The position numbers and the translations under genes were made by a program. Positions 39,123-50,949 of a stretch of DNA of 64,000 nt are shown in pieces (the stretch's first letter is position 1; each line of letters begins with the position of its first letter). The notes beneath the pieces are model-generated. The model did not search any database. It saw nothing but the letters and a program-made list of their open reading frames with translations, and was not told the origin of the DNA. This DNA is from Talpa occidentalis (taxonomy: Eukaryota > Chordata > Mammalia > Eulipotyphla > Talpidae), in assembly GCF_014898055.3 (NCBI RefSeq), contig NW_023603184.1, positions 117,418,615-117,482,614 on the forward strand. Reading direction: 5' to 3'.

Positions 39123-39390
39123 AATAAAGATTTATTTATTCATGCATACAAGAACCAGGGCACAGGCCAGATATGAGGGAGAGTGAGAGGACCCACCAGA
39201 GACAGAGAAGGAAACAGAACGGGCAGACTGCCTGAAATACACTGCTTGAGGGGAGCAGTGGGCGAGACAGGAGAGGTCTGCTGTGCCATGTGGGCATCTC
39301 CACTGCTGGCCGGGATCGAACCTGCACTGCATAGGCAGCGGACAACTGCACAACGCTGTGCTCAGCTGCCTGCACCACCAGGGAGGCCTT
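39123..39390 (-). repeat. tRNA-derived SINE, type A, minus, second insertion at same site
   Basis: Complete copy immediately following the SINE at 38769. Flanked by gaaaatgactttttt (39108-39122) and gaaagtgactttttt (39391-39405), one mismatch. Confidence 0.93.
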
Positions 39391-39554
39391 GAAAGTGACT
39401 TTTTTGCCCTTGATTTTACCTTTCCATATTTCAGAGGCATTAATCATAACTTGAAAGTTATCAACAAGATTCAAAATCATCAATGTTAAATATCTTGTCT
39501 TCTGCATAGAAGAAAAACTGTCAGTGGTCTATAAAAGGTGAAGGCACACTCTTA

Positions 39555-40105
39555 GGTTTCTATCCAAAGGACACAAAAACATCAATTCAAAAGGATACCA
39601 GCACCCCCATGTTTATTGCAGCACTATTTAAAATAGGTAAGATTTGGAAACAACCCAAATGCTCAAATACAGATGACTGGATCAAGAAGATGTGGTATAA
39701 TACACAATGGAAAACTATTCACCAATCAAAAAAGATAAACTAATGCCATTCGCAGCAACATGAATGGAGCTAGAAGGGATTATGCTCAGTGTAATAAGTC
39801 GGAAGGAAAATATTGGATGGTTTCACTTATAGAAGGAATATAGGGAAACTAAATAAGGGACCAGGGGAAAAAACATAATAACAATAATAATAAAAATAAA
39901 CAGGCAACTATAAATCAGAGACATTCTGCAAGGGAGGGGAAGCGAGGGATCAAAACAAGGGTGAGAAGAGCACAAGAGACTATGGTGATGGTGCACATGT
40001 GAATTGGTGGGAATTCCGTGGGGACTACACCTGAGAAAAGAAAGCAAACATTGCACAAAAATGAACAATGATGTAAAATATATATAAATAATTATTTTTT
40101 AAAAA
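39555..40105 (+). mobile_element. L1 3' end (ORF2 C-terminus and 3'UTR)
   Basis: catgtttattgcagcactat, caacatgaatggagctagaa and gattatgctcagtgtaataa are L1 ORF2-end phrases, followed by the 3'UTR to caaaaatgaacaatgatgta and an A-rich end. The frame has stops and indels. It is the longest reference copy here for the L1 subfamily that also gave the insertions at 21494, 22926 and 46060. Confidence 0.92.
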
Positions 40106-40109
40106 ATGA

Positions 40110-40740
40110 AAGCATTTTATTTTCATATATTACCTGCTGCTACCTGTACTGTGGCATATTTTAGTAGGCAAGGACTAATATGTTACTTATATTTTATAAA
40201 TATTTTGCCACTTATTTTATTTACCTGTTAATCATAATATGTGTTTTGGGGTTCCTAATATGTGTTTTGGGTTACTTTGTGTGTTATGAAAAACTGTATG
40301 TTATTGCTGTAGCAGAAATAATTTATTCTGTAAAATCTCTGAAAGGAGGCAGGACCCATCAAAATAAAGGACCTAGACTCAGAGCAACAGATGCTCTTGT
40401 AAAGCAATGTGTTTCTCAAAAAAGGACTTTGATGAAATATATGTAAATTGTTTCTTTTGTTATTTATTTTTGGAATGTTCTCTGTTATGCCACATTTCAT
40501 TTGTTTTTATATTTTTATTATGAGACACTTTAAATGTAGAGACAAGTATACAAACTAGTTTATACCATGCACCTGCCATCAGTTTTATTAAATCTCAACA
40601 TATTTGCCTTAGTGATTTTTTTAAGCCAGCACTACATTATAGATACAGTTGAAGCGCCTGTGTGTACTTGCTTCATCTTTTTCTCTCCAGAGTTACCATA
40701 CCTTTTCATTCAGAGTTTATCATCTGTATTCATGGTTGTG
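40110..40740. other. AT-rich intergenic DNA
   Basis: A local tandem duplication of about 20 bp (taatatgtgttttgggg) lies at 40236-40275. Nothing else recognised. Confidence 0.5.
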
Positions 40741-40744
40741 TATG

Positions 40745-40880
40745 TGTGGGTGACCTTGGTCTCGCCATCATTTTGTGACTCATGGGGAAAATGGAGATAA
40801 TTATCATACCTACCTCATGGGGTTGTTCTGAGTTAATATATGAGAACCTTTTACAACTGCATCCAACCTTTGGTAAGATG
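40745..40880 (+). repeat. MIR SINE fragment
   Basis: gtgactcatggggaaaatgg, agataattatcatacctacc, tcatggggttgttctgagtt and aatatatgagaacctttta follow the MIR 3' half in order. Confidence 0.82.
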
Positions 40881-40889
40881 TTGTTGTTA

Positions 40890-41458
40890 CAAAACATCAG
40901 CAAAACATGGTAATTGGTAATTGCAAAAAATGCAATTACATAAAATGTCAGCTTACATTATTGAAAGGTTAATAGCTATTAAACAACCTTATCTGGAAAG
41001 TTTGATGTGGAAATATTCTGAAGTTTGGGGAGCTTATATTCCACATCTTCCCAAATCACCTACCTGTTCCCCCCTTCCTATTCAGAAAATATCTTAAGCT
41101 CAGGCGTAAGCATAGGAAAAGGGGTCAGTAACCAAGCATGTAATATCCTGTTTGTTTTCCTTGAGAGGTATGTTATTTTGGAATTTTAATGAATAATGGT
41201 ATTAACCATTTGAGTTTTTCTTATATAGACTTGTTTATCACCTTGCCCACTTTGTACTGAGTTATTTACTTTTTAATATTGATTAATCATAGTTCTTTAT
41301 ACATTTTGAACACTAATTCTGACAGATTTCTTTTCCCAGTGTTAGACTTGCCCTTTTGTGATATTTTTTTGCTTGTTCATTTGCACAGAATTTTAAAAAT
41401 TTCATTTAATATTTGCATTATTTGATTATCTCTTATGTTTCTATGAGCTGTCTAAGGA
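40890..41458. other. AT-rich intergenic DNA
   Basis: Nothing recognised. Confidence 0.5.
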
Positions 41459-41459
41459 C

Positions 41460-41645
41460 AATGGGTATATGATGATGCCTAGGGCCACAGTCATCTGGGC
41501 TTGACTGGGCCAATCCATCCAGGATTTCTCATTCACATGGCTGAAGGTTGGTCCTGGCATCAGCTAGGAGCTAATCTGGGGCTGTCAATAATGTGCCATA
41601 GTCCTTTCCCTTACTACTACCCCACCTAGTATCTCGATTTGGCAT
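41460..41645 (+). repeat. ancient LTR-retrotransposon-like fragment
   Basis: gccacagtcatctgggcttg, actgggccaatccatccagg and tctcattcacatggctgaag follow the order of an old mammalian LTR-type repeat, possibly the same group as 2438-2640. No ends resolved. Confidence 0.4.
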
Positions 41646-42084
41646 TGGATTCTCATAATCAATGAATGACTACAAGAGTAGAAAGTAAAGAGATGGACTT
41701 GAGAATTCTAGAATGTACTTCTAGAATGGGGAATGTACTTCCCCATACTCTGTGATCCAAAGCCAGTCCCAAGGCAGCTCAGATTCAACAGGAAGGTGTT
41801 GAATTATCCGTCTAGACATAGTTACATGAGCATACAAAACCAGAGGAATGGTTGGAGGCCCTCTCTGGAGACTATCAGCCAGAGAGGGCATAACACAGAA
41901 AGGAAGTTTGTTCTGAAATGTGAGCGATAAGGAAGACTTCACCAGAGAGAATAAAAGAAAGAAGACTGAGATCGAAGTTAACAATAAAGAAATGAAACAG
42001 CATACAGCATTTATATAGAAGTTTTGTGGTATGTATTTATAAGGGATGAAATTAATAAGATGTTTAACAGTAATAAGGAAATAA

Positions 42085-42335
42085 TAGTTAGAATTCATCA
42101 GATGCTCACTGTGTGGCAAGCATATTTTGAAGCGTTTTGAATGATTTATTTTATCCTCATAACAAACCTGTGAAGTGGAGACTACTGTTATCTCAATTTT
42201 CTAGATAAGGAAACTGAGATACAGATAGGTTAAATAATGAGCACATGGTCATATACTGTGTAAACATTAGTGCTAAATTTGAATATAGATAATATCTTTG
42301 GAGATTGCCCTTTCAACCACTGTACTAGCCAGGCT
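42085..42335 (-). repeat. MIR SINE, nearly full length
   Basis: As printed: actgtgtggcaagcatattt, cctcataacaaacctgtgaa, gataaggaaactgagataca and caaccactgtactagcc, which is the reverse-complement MIR from end to end. Confidence 0.88.
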
Positions 42336-42517
42336 CCTATAGATTATAAAAATATGTGAATGCCATGTTTTATCCTACCTCTCATACATTTTTATATGCC
42401 TTATTAAAGAATTCAGGCCCTAAGTAAGAAACTGGTTTTCAAATTACCGTATTCTATCCCTGGTCCAGATGTCTTAGGAGCAGTTAAGTTTAGGAGCTTC
42501 TAAGATGTTGATAGTGG

Positions 42518-42786
42518 GGCCTCCCCTGGTGGCACAGCGGTTGAGCTCTGGGCTGCAAAGCCGCCTGCAGCCTCTGCAGCGCCGGTTCGATCCCTGGCCG
42601 CCGCTGAGGGTTCCACATGGCAGCCAGACCTCTTCTGCTGCCTGCTGCTCTGCTCAGCAGTGTGTTTCATCAGTCTGCCTGTTCTCTTCCCTGCTCTGGC
42701 TCTGGTGAATTCTCTCACCCTCCTGTGCTTCTGACTGTACCCAGTGCTTGTATAAATAAATAAATAGAATCTTAAAAAAAAAAAAA
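42518..42786 (+). repeat. tRNA-derived SINE, type B, plus
   Basis: Head gggcctcccctggtggcaca with A box (tggcacagcgg) and B box (ggttcgatccc), body to ctgtacccagtgcttg, tail aataaataaatagaatctta plus A-run. Perfect 15-bp TSD agatgttgatagtgg at 42503-42517 and 42787-42801. Confidence 0.97.
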
Positions 42787-42889
42787 AGATGTTGATAGTG
42801 GCTCCATGATCTCAGGAGGTCAAATAAAGAGATCTTCTTTCATCTTAGATATACTTATTTTTTTAAAACCACTTTTTAAAAAAATATTT

Positions 42890-43150
42890 ATTTATTAAAG
42901 ATTTATTTATTTTATTTATACAAGAACCGGGGTACAGGCCAGATGGGCAGGAGGGTGAGAGGATTCACTAGAGACAGAGTGGGGAACAGAACAGGCAGAT
43001 TGATGAAATACACTGCTGAGGGGAGCAGCGGGTGAGACAGGGGAGGTCTGCTTCACCATTTGGGTTTCTCTCTGGCTTGCGGTCGTGCTGCAGAGGCTGC
43101 GGATTGCTCCATAGTGCGTTGCTTAACCCCTTGCGCCACCAGGGAAGCCC
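42890..43150 (-). repeat. tRNA-derived SINE, mixed type A, minus
   Basis: Body with caagaaccggggtacaggcc but a type B-like gggcaggagggtgagagg segment. Head ends gcgccaccagggaagccc. It lies 104 bp after and inverted to the SINE at 42518. Confidence 0.9.
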
Positions 43151-43429
43151 TTAATATATTTTTTTGATTTAGAAAGATCTTTCTTCAAATATCAGGCAGA
43201 GCATATATGCTCAGTTTATCACTTCCCATGGGTGGGAAGAATAGCCACCTTAAAACCATATTTATTACTTTTTCTAATTTTTGTTACGATGAACCATTAC
43301 TTGGGAAATATTTATACTGACTAAATCTGTAATACCTTTTTTTTTTAAATCCATAATACCTTAACAGACAATTGCACTGTATCACAAAGGTGAATTTTCT
43401 GAACTATTTATAACACAGGTCATAATTAA

Positions 43430-43655
43430 TAACACAGGCTCTTGGAGCCTGGTGCCTTGGGTTTAAATCCTAATCATACCATGCATGACTTTGGACACGC
43501 TACTTAAACTCCCTAGGCCTCAGTTTTTTCATCTGTAACATCATGATGATAAAAAATTCTCCCTCACTAAAGTATTGTAAAAATTGAATGAATTAATTCA
43601 AGTAAAGTATTTATAACAGTACTAGCACATAGTCAGTGCTATAAAAAGATAGCTA
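43430..43655 (+). repeat. MIR SINE, nearly full length
   Basis: ccttgggtttaaatcctaat, gactttggacacgctactta, cctcagttttttcatctgta and cacatagtcagtgctataaa follow the MIR consensus in order. Confidence 0.9.
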
Positions 43656-43659
43656 TTGT

Positions 43660-44930
43660 GGTGGTGTTGTTATTTACTGTTAGTGTCAGAGGAAAAATTA
43701 AAAGGCACGTTTGTTTTAGCTTTATTTTGACAATAGAGATCTTTTGGGTAGCAGAAAATGAAAGCAGAATAACAAACCCTATGACAATCTGCATCGTATT
43801 GTGGAAAACACTCTTGCTGTACTCTTTCCCCGGGACCAGTCATTTCACCTCCCAGAAGTATTTCCCACATTTGAAAGGTTTAAGGAGGGCTATTTGAATC
43901 AGTATCATTCAGCTTCAAAATGGCTCTACCAATTTAAAGTATCAGAGGTGGCATGTAGCAGAACACACTATAGAATACTTGTAGACATACTTGAAGAACA
44001 ATTTTTTGAGGTTTAATTTGTGCTAAAAATTCATCAACACATCTCCAGGAAGGCAAATCTTCCTAAGACATATGGAGACTGTTTTAAGGTTGGTTTCATG
44101 ATTCTGATTGGGACTGATTTAATTTTATCATTGGGCACTTCAAAACAAGGACTGAAAGGTAAGGTACATTACGATCTAAAATAAGCCTTTCTGTTAACAT
44201 GTAGAAAGCACAATGCCAATTTGAGAGGGGAAGGAATTAATATAGCGATACTAACAGAAAGGGTTTGGAGAGAGGTAAAGTTAAAAAATGTAGCAAAAAA
44301 TGGATGATTTAAAATGATGCATTACATAAAGGAACATTCCAACAGGATGCATAAGGAAGGGTGTGAAGATAGTTGCATATTTTAAAGATTGGAATAAGCA
44401 GTGCACATTTGGAGGGTCTCAGAGTATATAAAGAGATCTGCTTAACATGGCAGCCAGCTGCTCACCTCTCATAATGGAATAAGAAAAATGTGCTTAAGCT
44501 GAAGTGTAAGGGATTTGGGTTTGCCATTCTAAACAATAAAGGTTGTTAAACATTGATTTAAATTTTGTTATCTCAACTCTAATACTAAAAATGGCTTATC
44601 CGCTAGTCAGCCAAAGATGTTCCTGTGCAGAGACAAAGTGATGGATCTGTGACCTCTTATGAACCACAATTTGGTTTGCTTTATGTTTTAGTATTTCAGA
44701 GAAATGTCTTAGTTGAAAGCGTACATTGTTCTGTTGGACTCTTTCTTTCGCTATCTTTCTCCTTTGTTTCCTTTGTAGACTCTTTAATTTTGTGAATCAT
44801 CACTGACCATGCCTTTGTTCCTCTGTCGTACTGTTATTTTTTGTAGATGCACTGGAGGGCTTCTCTAAAATAAATGATTTACCTTTTTCATATTCTGAAT
44901 ATGAGACATGTAATCAATTAATTTAATTTG
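43660..44930. other. AT-rich intergenic DNA
   Basis: No gene recognised. Two overlapping open frames at 43658-44016 lack any domain signature. Confidence 0.5.
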
Positions 44931-44931
44931 T

Positions 44932-45130
44932 TTATTCTACAAACTGTTATATGCTAGGCACTGTGCTAAGCCCTGGAAATTCAAAATTCTCTCCCATTGG
45001 GATCTAACATGTAGTGAGCTGGAGACAGATCTACAATTATAGTCCAAATAGGTGATACAATAGATGTTGCACAACATCCAACACGGAGAAAGGAATTAGG
45101 AATTTCATCCTGGGAGGATGTGTCTATTAA
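44932..45130 (+). repeat. L2-family LINE fragment
   Basis: ttctacaaactgttatatgc followed by taggcactgtgctaagccct and gtgagctggagacagatct is the L2 'actatgtgccaggcactgttctaagc ... gagctcacaatctag' region. Confidence 0.55.
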
Positions 45131-46030
45131 AAAATCTCTGTGCAGGGAACAATCTCCCAGAGGGGGGAAGTTGCTGGGGACATTTATCACTGGGTCCAAT
45201 CTCTGGTCCAGTCCACGGGGAACTAGGTTTAAAGTACTGGGAAGTGCTTTAGACCAGGCTCAATCCATTTTGCTCAGATAATCACTTTCAAAAGGCTTCT
45301 GTTGGCAGCTGCTTCCTAGGAATAACTCCATACCATGTGGGAACAAAGCCCAAATTTTTGTACCTGTGTCTGCCACATGATCCCTTGATGGTATTTTGAA
45401 GTTTAAATAGGCAATTTATTTGAATTACATGTTTAAAAGAGAGGGGAAGTTTTCTCCAACAGCAGAAATTCATGTCAGTGGCAGGGGGAAAGTAGAGGAA
45501 GCACAATTCTGGGCTAAAACAGGTGTTTGGAGATGTAACAACCAAATGGAATGTATAGACTTTGTTTGGGTCCTAAATTGAACATACCTACTCTAAGGTG
45601 ATTATTTTGGAGCAATGGGGAAATTTTCATTACGAGCTGGGAACAGACGATATCAAGGAACCATTGTCAATTTTGTTATGGTGGAAATGACATGGGGCAT
45701 GGTGTTTATGTAAGACAATGTCTGTCCTTTTCAGAGATGTATGCTGAAGTGTGCCTAAAGTCTGAGATTTGCTTCAAAAGCCGTCTGCAAAGCAGTAAAG
45801 GCAAGATGATGTAAATATGGCAAGTTCTTGATATTGTGACATCTAGGTGATAGATATGTGAAAAATCATTGACCTGTTCTTGATGCTTTTTTTTTAAATT
45901 TTTGAACTTAGTCAAATGTGCATGGTCCTTTATTTAAAAAAATTGAAATCAACACTTGTATGTCAAATTTAGTAACTTCCAAATTGTGTTTGTAAGAATT
46001 ACCTGGATTTCTTATGTTTTAAATTTTATA
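45131..46030. other. intergenic DNA
   Basis: No gene or clear repeat recognised. Confidence 0.45.
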
Positions 46031-46039
46031 TTATTTTAT

Positions 46040-46318
46040 TTTTTAAATATATTTTTTACATCATTCTTCCTTTTTGTATAATGAATGCTTTGTCATCTCA
46101 GTTACAGTCCCCATGAAATTCCCACCACTAATTTAAACTCGGGGCATTCGCCGCAACTTGGATGGAGCTGGAAGGGATCATGCTCAGTGAAATAAGCCAA
46201 AAGAAAAAGAAAAATACCAGATGGTTTAATTTTTAGAAGGGATGTAAAGTATCCATATAAGGGATCAAGAAAAAAAAAGTAATTATAATAAAGTAAATAC
46301 TAAAATCAACAGGCGACT
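46040..46318 (-). mobile_element. L1 insertion with 5' inversion (twin priming)
   Basis: 46060-46131 is the L1 3'UTR end on the minus strand (tttacatcattcttcc ... gaaattcccacc). 46141-46318 is the upstream L1 segment on the plus strand (ggcattcgccgcaacttgga, ggagctggaagggatcatgc, atcaacaggcgacta). The joined, inverted arrangement is the usual product of twin priming. I could not find a clear TSD. Confidence 0.85.
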
Positions 46319-46593
46319 ATTCTTGCTGCCTTTGTAGTGTTTGAAAATTGTCATTACTAAGCTTCTTTGCCCTCTCTTCTCCAGTGAGCGTTTTTTGACT
46401 AAGATTGGTAACTTAGACATATGAACTATTGATAGCATGCAGGACTTAAGTGGAAAGAGGAAAATAATGGACAACTTAGTTTAGAATTTAAAAAATGATG
46501 CACAGTATTTAAAAATATTATATATGAACTTAGGTGTAACCTTCAATGTGCACTCCCCAAGTCAGATTTCTGTTTAAAAGCAAGCAAATTTCT

Positions 46594-46864
46594 GGGCCTC
46601 CCTGGTGGCGCGAGAGGTTAAACATCGCACTATGAAGCAATCTGCAGTCTCTGCAGCATGAGCTCGATCCCCGGCTGGCCAGGGAGAAACCCACATGGCA
46701 CAGCAGACCTCTTCTGTCTCGCCTACTGCTCCCCTCAGCAGTGTGTTTCGGTCAGTCTGCCTGTTCTGTTCTCCGCTCTGTCTCTGGTGGATCCTCTCAC
46801 CCTCCCGTGCATCTGGCCTATACCCCAGTTCCTGTATAAATAAAAAAAATCTTAAAAAAAAAAT
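46594..46864 (+). repeat. tRNA-derived SINE, type A, plus
   Basis: Head gggcctccctggtggcgcga with B-box-like gagctcgatcccc, tail aataaaaaaaatctta. Perfect 18-bp TSD aaaagcaagcaaatttct at 46576-46593 and 46865-46882. Confidence 0.97.
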
Positions 46865-46899
46865 AAAAGCAAGCAAATTTCTTCAGCATGGAATCATGC

Positions 46900-47570
46900 C
46901 TGGAGTTCATTGGCAAAAATGGGTAACTTCAGTGGGTAAAAAAGGCAACTATTAACATAGCTGAATTTTAAAAGTGTCATAAATCTCCTATTTGTTCCTG
47001 TTGCTTTATCGTTGGCTAAATGATATTTGAAAGGTTATGTAGTATAATATTCTTTCTTTAAGTTTATGCCTGTTTAAAAAGTTTTTAGAGAAGATACGAT
47101 TAATTTTAGTATTTTATTTTTCCTTAGCAAAATATAGAAACAGTTCCTTTTCAACTTAGATTATATAAAAGATTTGGAGATGAATTTTTCAGAAATGAGT
47201 TTCTATCTGAAGAAGGATTTTCTATATAGAATAATCATTGTTGGAATTAAAAGCCACTAGAGATTAACAAGTTGCCTTTTTTTTCCCTAAAATGTTTTAT
47301 CTACTTTCAGAGTTTTAGCTCTTGTATGTTAGATTAAAATTCTGAAGCATGTTCGTTTCATCTCAAAATTGAATGTCAAATCCAAAGACAGATATTTATA
47401 ACTGAGTTCTGTTCAGGCAAAAAGTCAGTTTCCAGACTGCAGCTTGGATGATTGTAAAGCTCTCATTCACAGTCTGATGTTGCTATCGTTTTTAAACAAA
47501 CAAATTAAAGCTTTAAGATTGGATTTTAGCAAACCAGCCATTTAATTCCCTCTTTATTATACTTTATATT
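46900..47570. other. AT-rich intergenic DNA
   Basis: Nothing recognised. Confidence 0.5.
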
Positions 47571-47574
47571 TTCA

Positions 47575-47770
47575 GAGTGCTATGGAGTTTGCATGTTGCA
47601 TTCAAATAACAACACTCTGGCATTGGTAGAATTAACTCTACTGATATTACTGATAATACTGATAAGAAAATTAAAGTTCTCACAGGTGAAGAGACTTGCT
47701 TAAAAGCCATCCATTTAGTTAGCAGCTTAGCTAAGATTTCTGTTCAGTTCTTCTAACTCTAAATTTTTCC
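47575..47770 (-). repeat. MIR-like SINE fragment
   Basis: Weak but ordered match to reverse-complement MIR: actgataagaaaattaaagt, gaagagacttgcttaaaagc, tagttagcagcttagctaag, ttcttctaactctaaa. Confidence 0.5.
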
Positions 47771-47774
47771 ATCA

Positions 47775-48930
47775 TAAATTTCTTTCATAAATGTATACAA
47801 GCAATGGACTGGCAAAAAGAAAAATAACATGTGAATTCAAGAGCGCTTTACAAGTAAGTCAGGATTTTAATTAATGGGATATTTTACAAATGCCTAACGT
47901 GGGGAAGAGAATTCATATACTAATTTTGGGCAGATTTTCATATAAAGAAGTACAATACGTCCAGACTTTAATAGTAACAATCAACTTGTAAGAGAAATGG
48001 CTTTAAAACTGTTCTTACTGCCGTCACCTTACATGAGATGTAACCTATGCTTCTAAAACTTACCATTTGTTTTAAACTGAAGCATTGCTTTTTCATTAGA
48101 TTACATTACTGACTCTTACTGAGTGATGGTAATGTCTAATAGTCAGTACATTATTTGAGGTAGCATAAGCAATTGTTTTAATATAATTGAGGAAAGTCAT
48201 GTGATGCAGTCAGCTATTGACTGAAATAAAGAAGATGGATAAATGTAAGCACAGTTTACCTCTTCAAAGTAGGAGATATATTTTTTGATATTAAAAATAG
48301 AATGCTAAACTATTAAATATAAAGTATTTTTTGAAGGGAAGGTAGGAACAAGTAGGTAAGTTAGCATTGCTTGAATATGTACTTTTTGTAAATATGATTG
48401 TTGAGCAATGAAAATATTTTAAATAATTATAAAATAAAGTTACATATAAAATGCAATCCTAAATGTCAAAGGTAAAGTGAAACAATTAACCTAACTGTGT
48501 AACAAATTGGTGGCATAATCATATGAAAAATAAATTCTTAAAAATTTAAGCCATAGTAATTTCACTATGTATACCCAGAACTATACACTCTAAGAACAAA
48601 AGAAAGGTAGCAAAAATTTATTTATGGTCAAGGTGTTTGGGAAGATAGTAATCATATTGAAGTCCCAAGATTAGTGTTGTGATAAAAAACAGATGTATAA
48701 ATATGTTGATGTCCTTGAGAACTGGAAATCTGGTCATCAGAGAAGAAGATGAAGGTGAAGATCAGTAAAGGTGAATGGTGTTAATAGAAACCTTGTAGTA
48801 TGAACTTGTGATGTATTTTATGTTTAAAATAAGTATTTCCTAGCTCTGTCCACTAAGAAGGCATAGAAACAATGATGAATTGCATAGCAATGAGCATCCC
48901 TTTGCTGCCACTGTGGTGTCTAAATGTCAT
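47775..48930. other. AT-rich intergenic DNA
   Basis: No gene or repeat recognised. Confidence 0.5.
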
Positions 48931-48934
48931 TTCC

Positions 48935-49710
48935 CTCAAATGCAAATCAAACCACAGTGAAATGACTTAAATATGTGAGAATGGCCCATGTCAAAAATTC
49001 CAGGAACAATAAGTTTTAGCAAGGATGTGGAAAAAAGGAATTCCATACACTGTTGGGAATGCACTGGTATAGCCCTTATGGAAAACTGTATGGAGGTTTC
49101 TCAAAATATTAAAAATACATCTACCATTTGATCCAGCAATTTCACTCCTAGGTATCTACACAAAGAATGCAAAAACACTTTTTCAAGGGATATAGGCACT
49201 CCTATGTTTATTACAGCACTGTTTACAATAGTCAGTTGTGGAAATAACCTAAGTAGTGTCCAAAGAGATGAATGGATAAAAAAGATGTGGCATATGTGCA
49301 CAATGGAATACTGCTCAGTGATTAAAAAAAAGATGAAACTCATGCCATTGTGACAAGATGGGTGGAACTGGAGGGGGTATTGCTAGAAGAAATCAGAAGG
49401 AGAAAGACAAATACAAAATGGTTTCATTTATGTGTGGACTATAGAAAAACTAAACAAAGGGTCAGAGAAAACCAAACTGGTAACAAACACTCAAATGTGT
49501 CTGTGGAATTAAGATTATCAGAGGGGTTGATAGAGGTTGGAGAATAAAGTGTCGAGGGGGCTCAATGGACTGTGGAGAAGTATAGGTGACTTTGTGGTGG
49601 GTGCAGTGACATGCATTGGAGGAGGTGTGAACTTATACCTCTGGAGCACATAAGTGTCTAAACCAGTTTTACCCCAATTAAAAATAAGTATGAAAAAATA
49701 AATAAATGTC
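48935..49710 (+). mobile_element. L1 3' end (ORF2 C-terminus and 3'UTR), older subfamily
   Basis: aaatgcaaatcaaaccacag, actgttgggaatgcactggt, taccatttgatccagcaatt, gtttattacagcactgttta, cacaatggaatactgctcag and a 3'UTR ending ttaccccaattaaaaata. Typical L1 ORF2 phrases with broken frame. The 3'UTR differs from that at 39555-40105, so another subfamily. Confidence 0.92.
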
Positions 49711-49848
49711 ATTTTCTTCTAAAGGAACTAAGATCCTTGGAGAAAAGGTTAATTCCCCAATGTAGGACTAGGTCGGGAAATAGGAGATGACTTGGAAAGA
49801 AAGGAAGAGATGTAAGGGCTATTGGGTTTGTGTCAAAAAAGACTCAGG

Positions 49849-50125
49849 GGGCCTCCCCGGTGGCGCAGCGGTTGAGCGCTGGGTTGCGAAGCTGCCCGCA
49901 GCCTCTGCAGCGCTGGTTCGATCCCCGGCTGCTCCCTGGCCCCTGGAGGAGGTCCCACATGGCGCGCAGACCTCTCCAGCCGCCCGCTGCTCCCCTCAGC
50001 AGTGTACTTCGGTCCTTCTGCCTGCTCTGCTCCCTGCTCTGGCTCTGGCAAATTCTCTCACCCTCCCGCGCTTCTGACTGTACCCAGTGCTTGTATAAAT
50101 AAATAGATAAATCTTAAAAAAAAAA
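49849..50125 (+). repeat. tRNA-derived SINE, type B, plus, near-consensus
   Basis: Head gggcctccccggtggcgcag with A box tggcgcagcgg and B box ggttcgatccc; CpG-rich, so little decayed. Tail aataaatagataaatctta plus A-run. TSD aaaaaagactcagg at 49835-49848 and 50126-50139, perfect. Confidence 0.97.
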
Positions 50126-50663
50126 AAAAAAGACTCAGGCTCTAACTTGAGCAGGCTCTTTATAACCAAGGAGTAATTTGATCATCAATTGGAATAGCAT
50201 CTGTGATCTATTGAAATATATCAGACATGATAAAATACATAAAATAATAGTAATACATAAAATAAATGGCCACTTGTGCAGAATGCTAGTGAACCAATTA
50301 AATATTTTGAAATAAATAGAAGGAAGAAATGAAGCAATTTTTTCTGCCTTTTTTGCATGGCCTCAGGATTTGAAAAGAGGGTTTTCTTTCTGCAGATAAC
50401 AAATTAAGAGTTAATGACAGAATATTTCCATTTGCAATCATAAGTTCAGGGAAAAACCACCAAGTAGCTGTAAACACAACAAAAAGAGAGACAAGAAAGC
50501 ATTGTTTACCTTTTTTTTTTCACTTTAAGAAATGAACTTTGCTTTTAGAATACTCTTAGATTTACATAGAAATTGTAATGATGGTATATCGAATTCTCAT
50601 ATATCCCTACAATCAGGCATTCTGTCTTTTCATCTCTGTTTGCTTATTTATCTAATATATTTT

Positions 50664-50930
50664 TAAAGATTTATTTATGCATACAAGAACTGGGGTACAG
50701 GACAGAGGTGTGTGTGTGGGGGGGTGAGAGGATTCACCAGAGACAGAGTGGGGAGCAGAACAGGCAGACTGACTGAAATACACTGCGGAGGGGAGCAGAG
50801 GGTGAGTCAGGAGAGGTCTGCTGCGCCATGTAGGTAGCTCCCTGGTTGGCCAGGGCATTGAACTCGTGCTGCAGTTGCTGCGGATAGCTTCATAGGTTGC
50901 GTCTTAACCCTTGTACCACCGGGGAGGCCC
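50664..50930 (-). repeat. tRNA-derived SINE, type A, minus
   Basis: Complete copy ending accaccggggaggccc. Approximate TSD tatctaatatatttt (50649-50663) and tatttaatatttttt (50931-50945). Confidence 0.92.
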
Positions 50931-50949
50931 TATTTAATATTTTTTAATT

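Noticed and set aside
38755..39405. CRISPR-like spaced direct repeats
   Set aside because: The three short repeats are SINE target-site duplications; spacers are SINEs and the genome is mammalian.
49849..49935. possible tRNA gene
   Set aside because: A and B boxes are present, but this is the head of a SINE with a body, A-tail and TSD, and the cloverleaf is not conserved.
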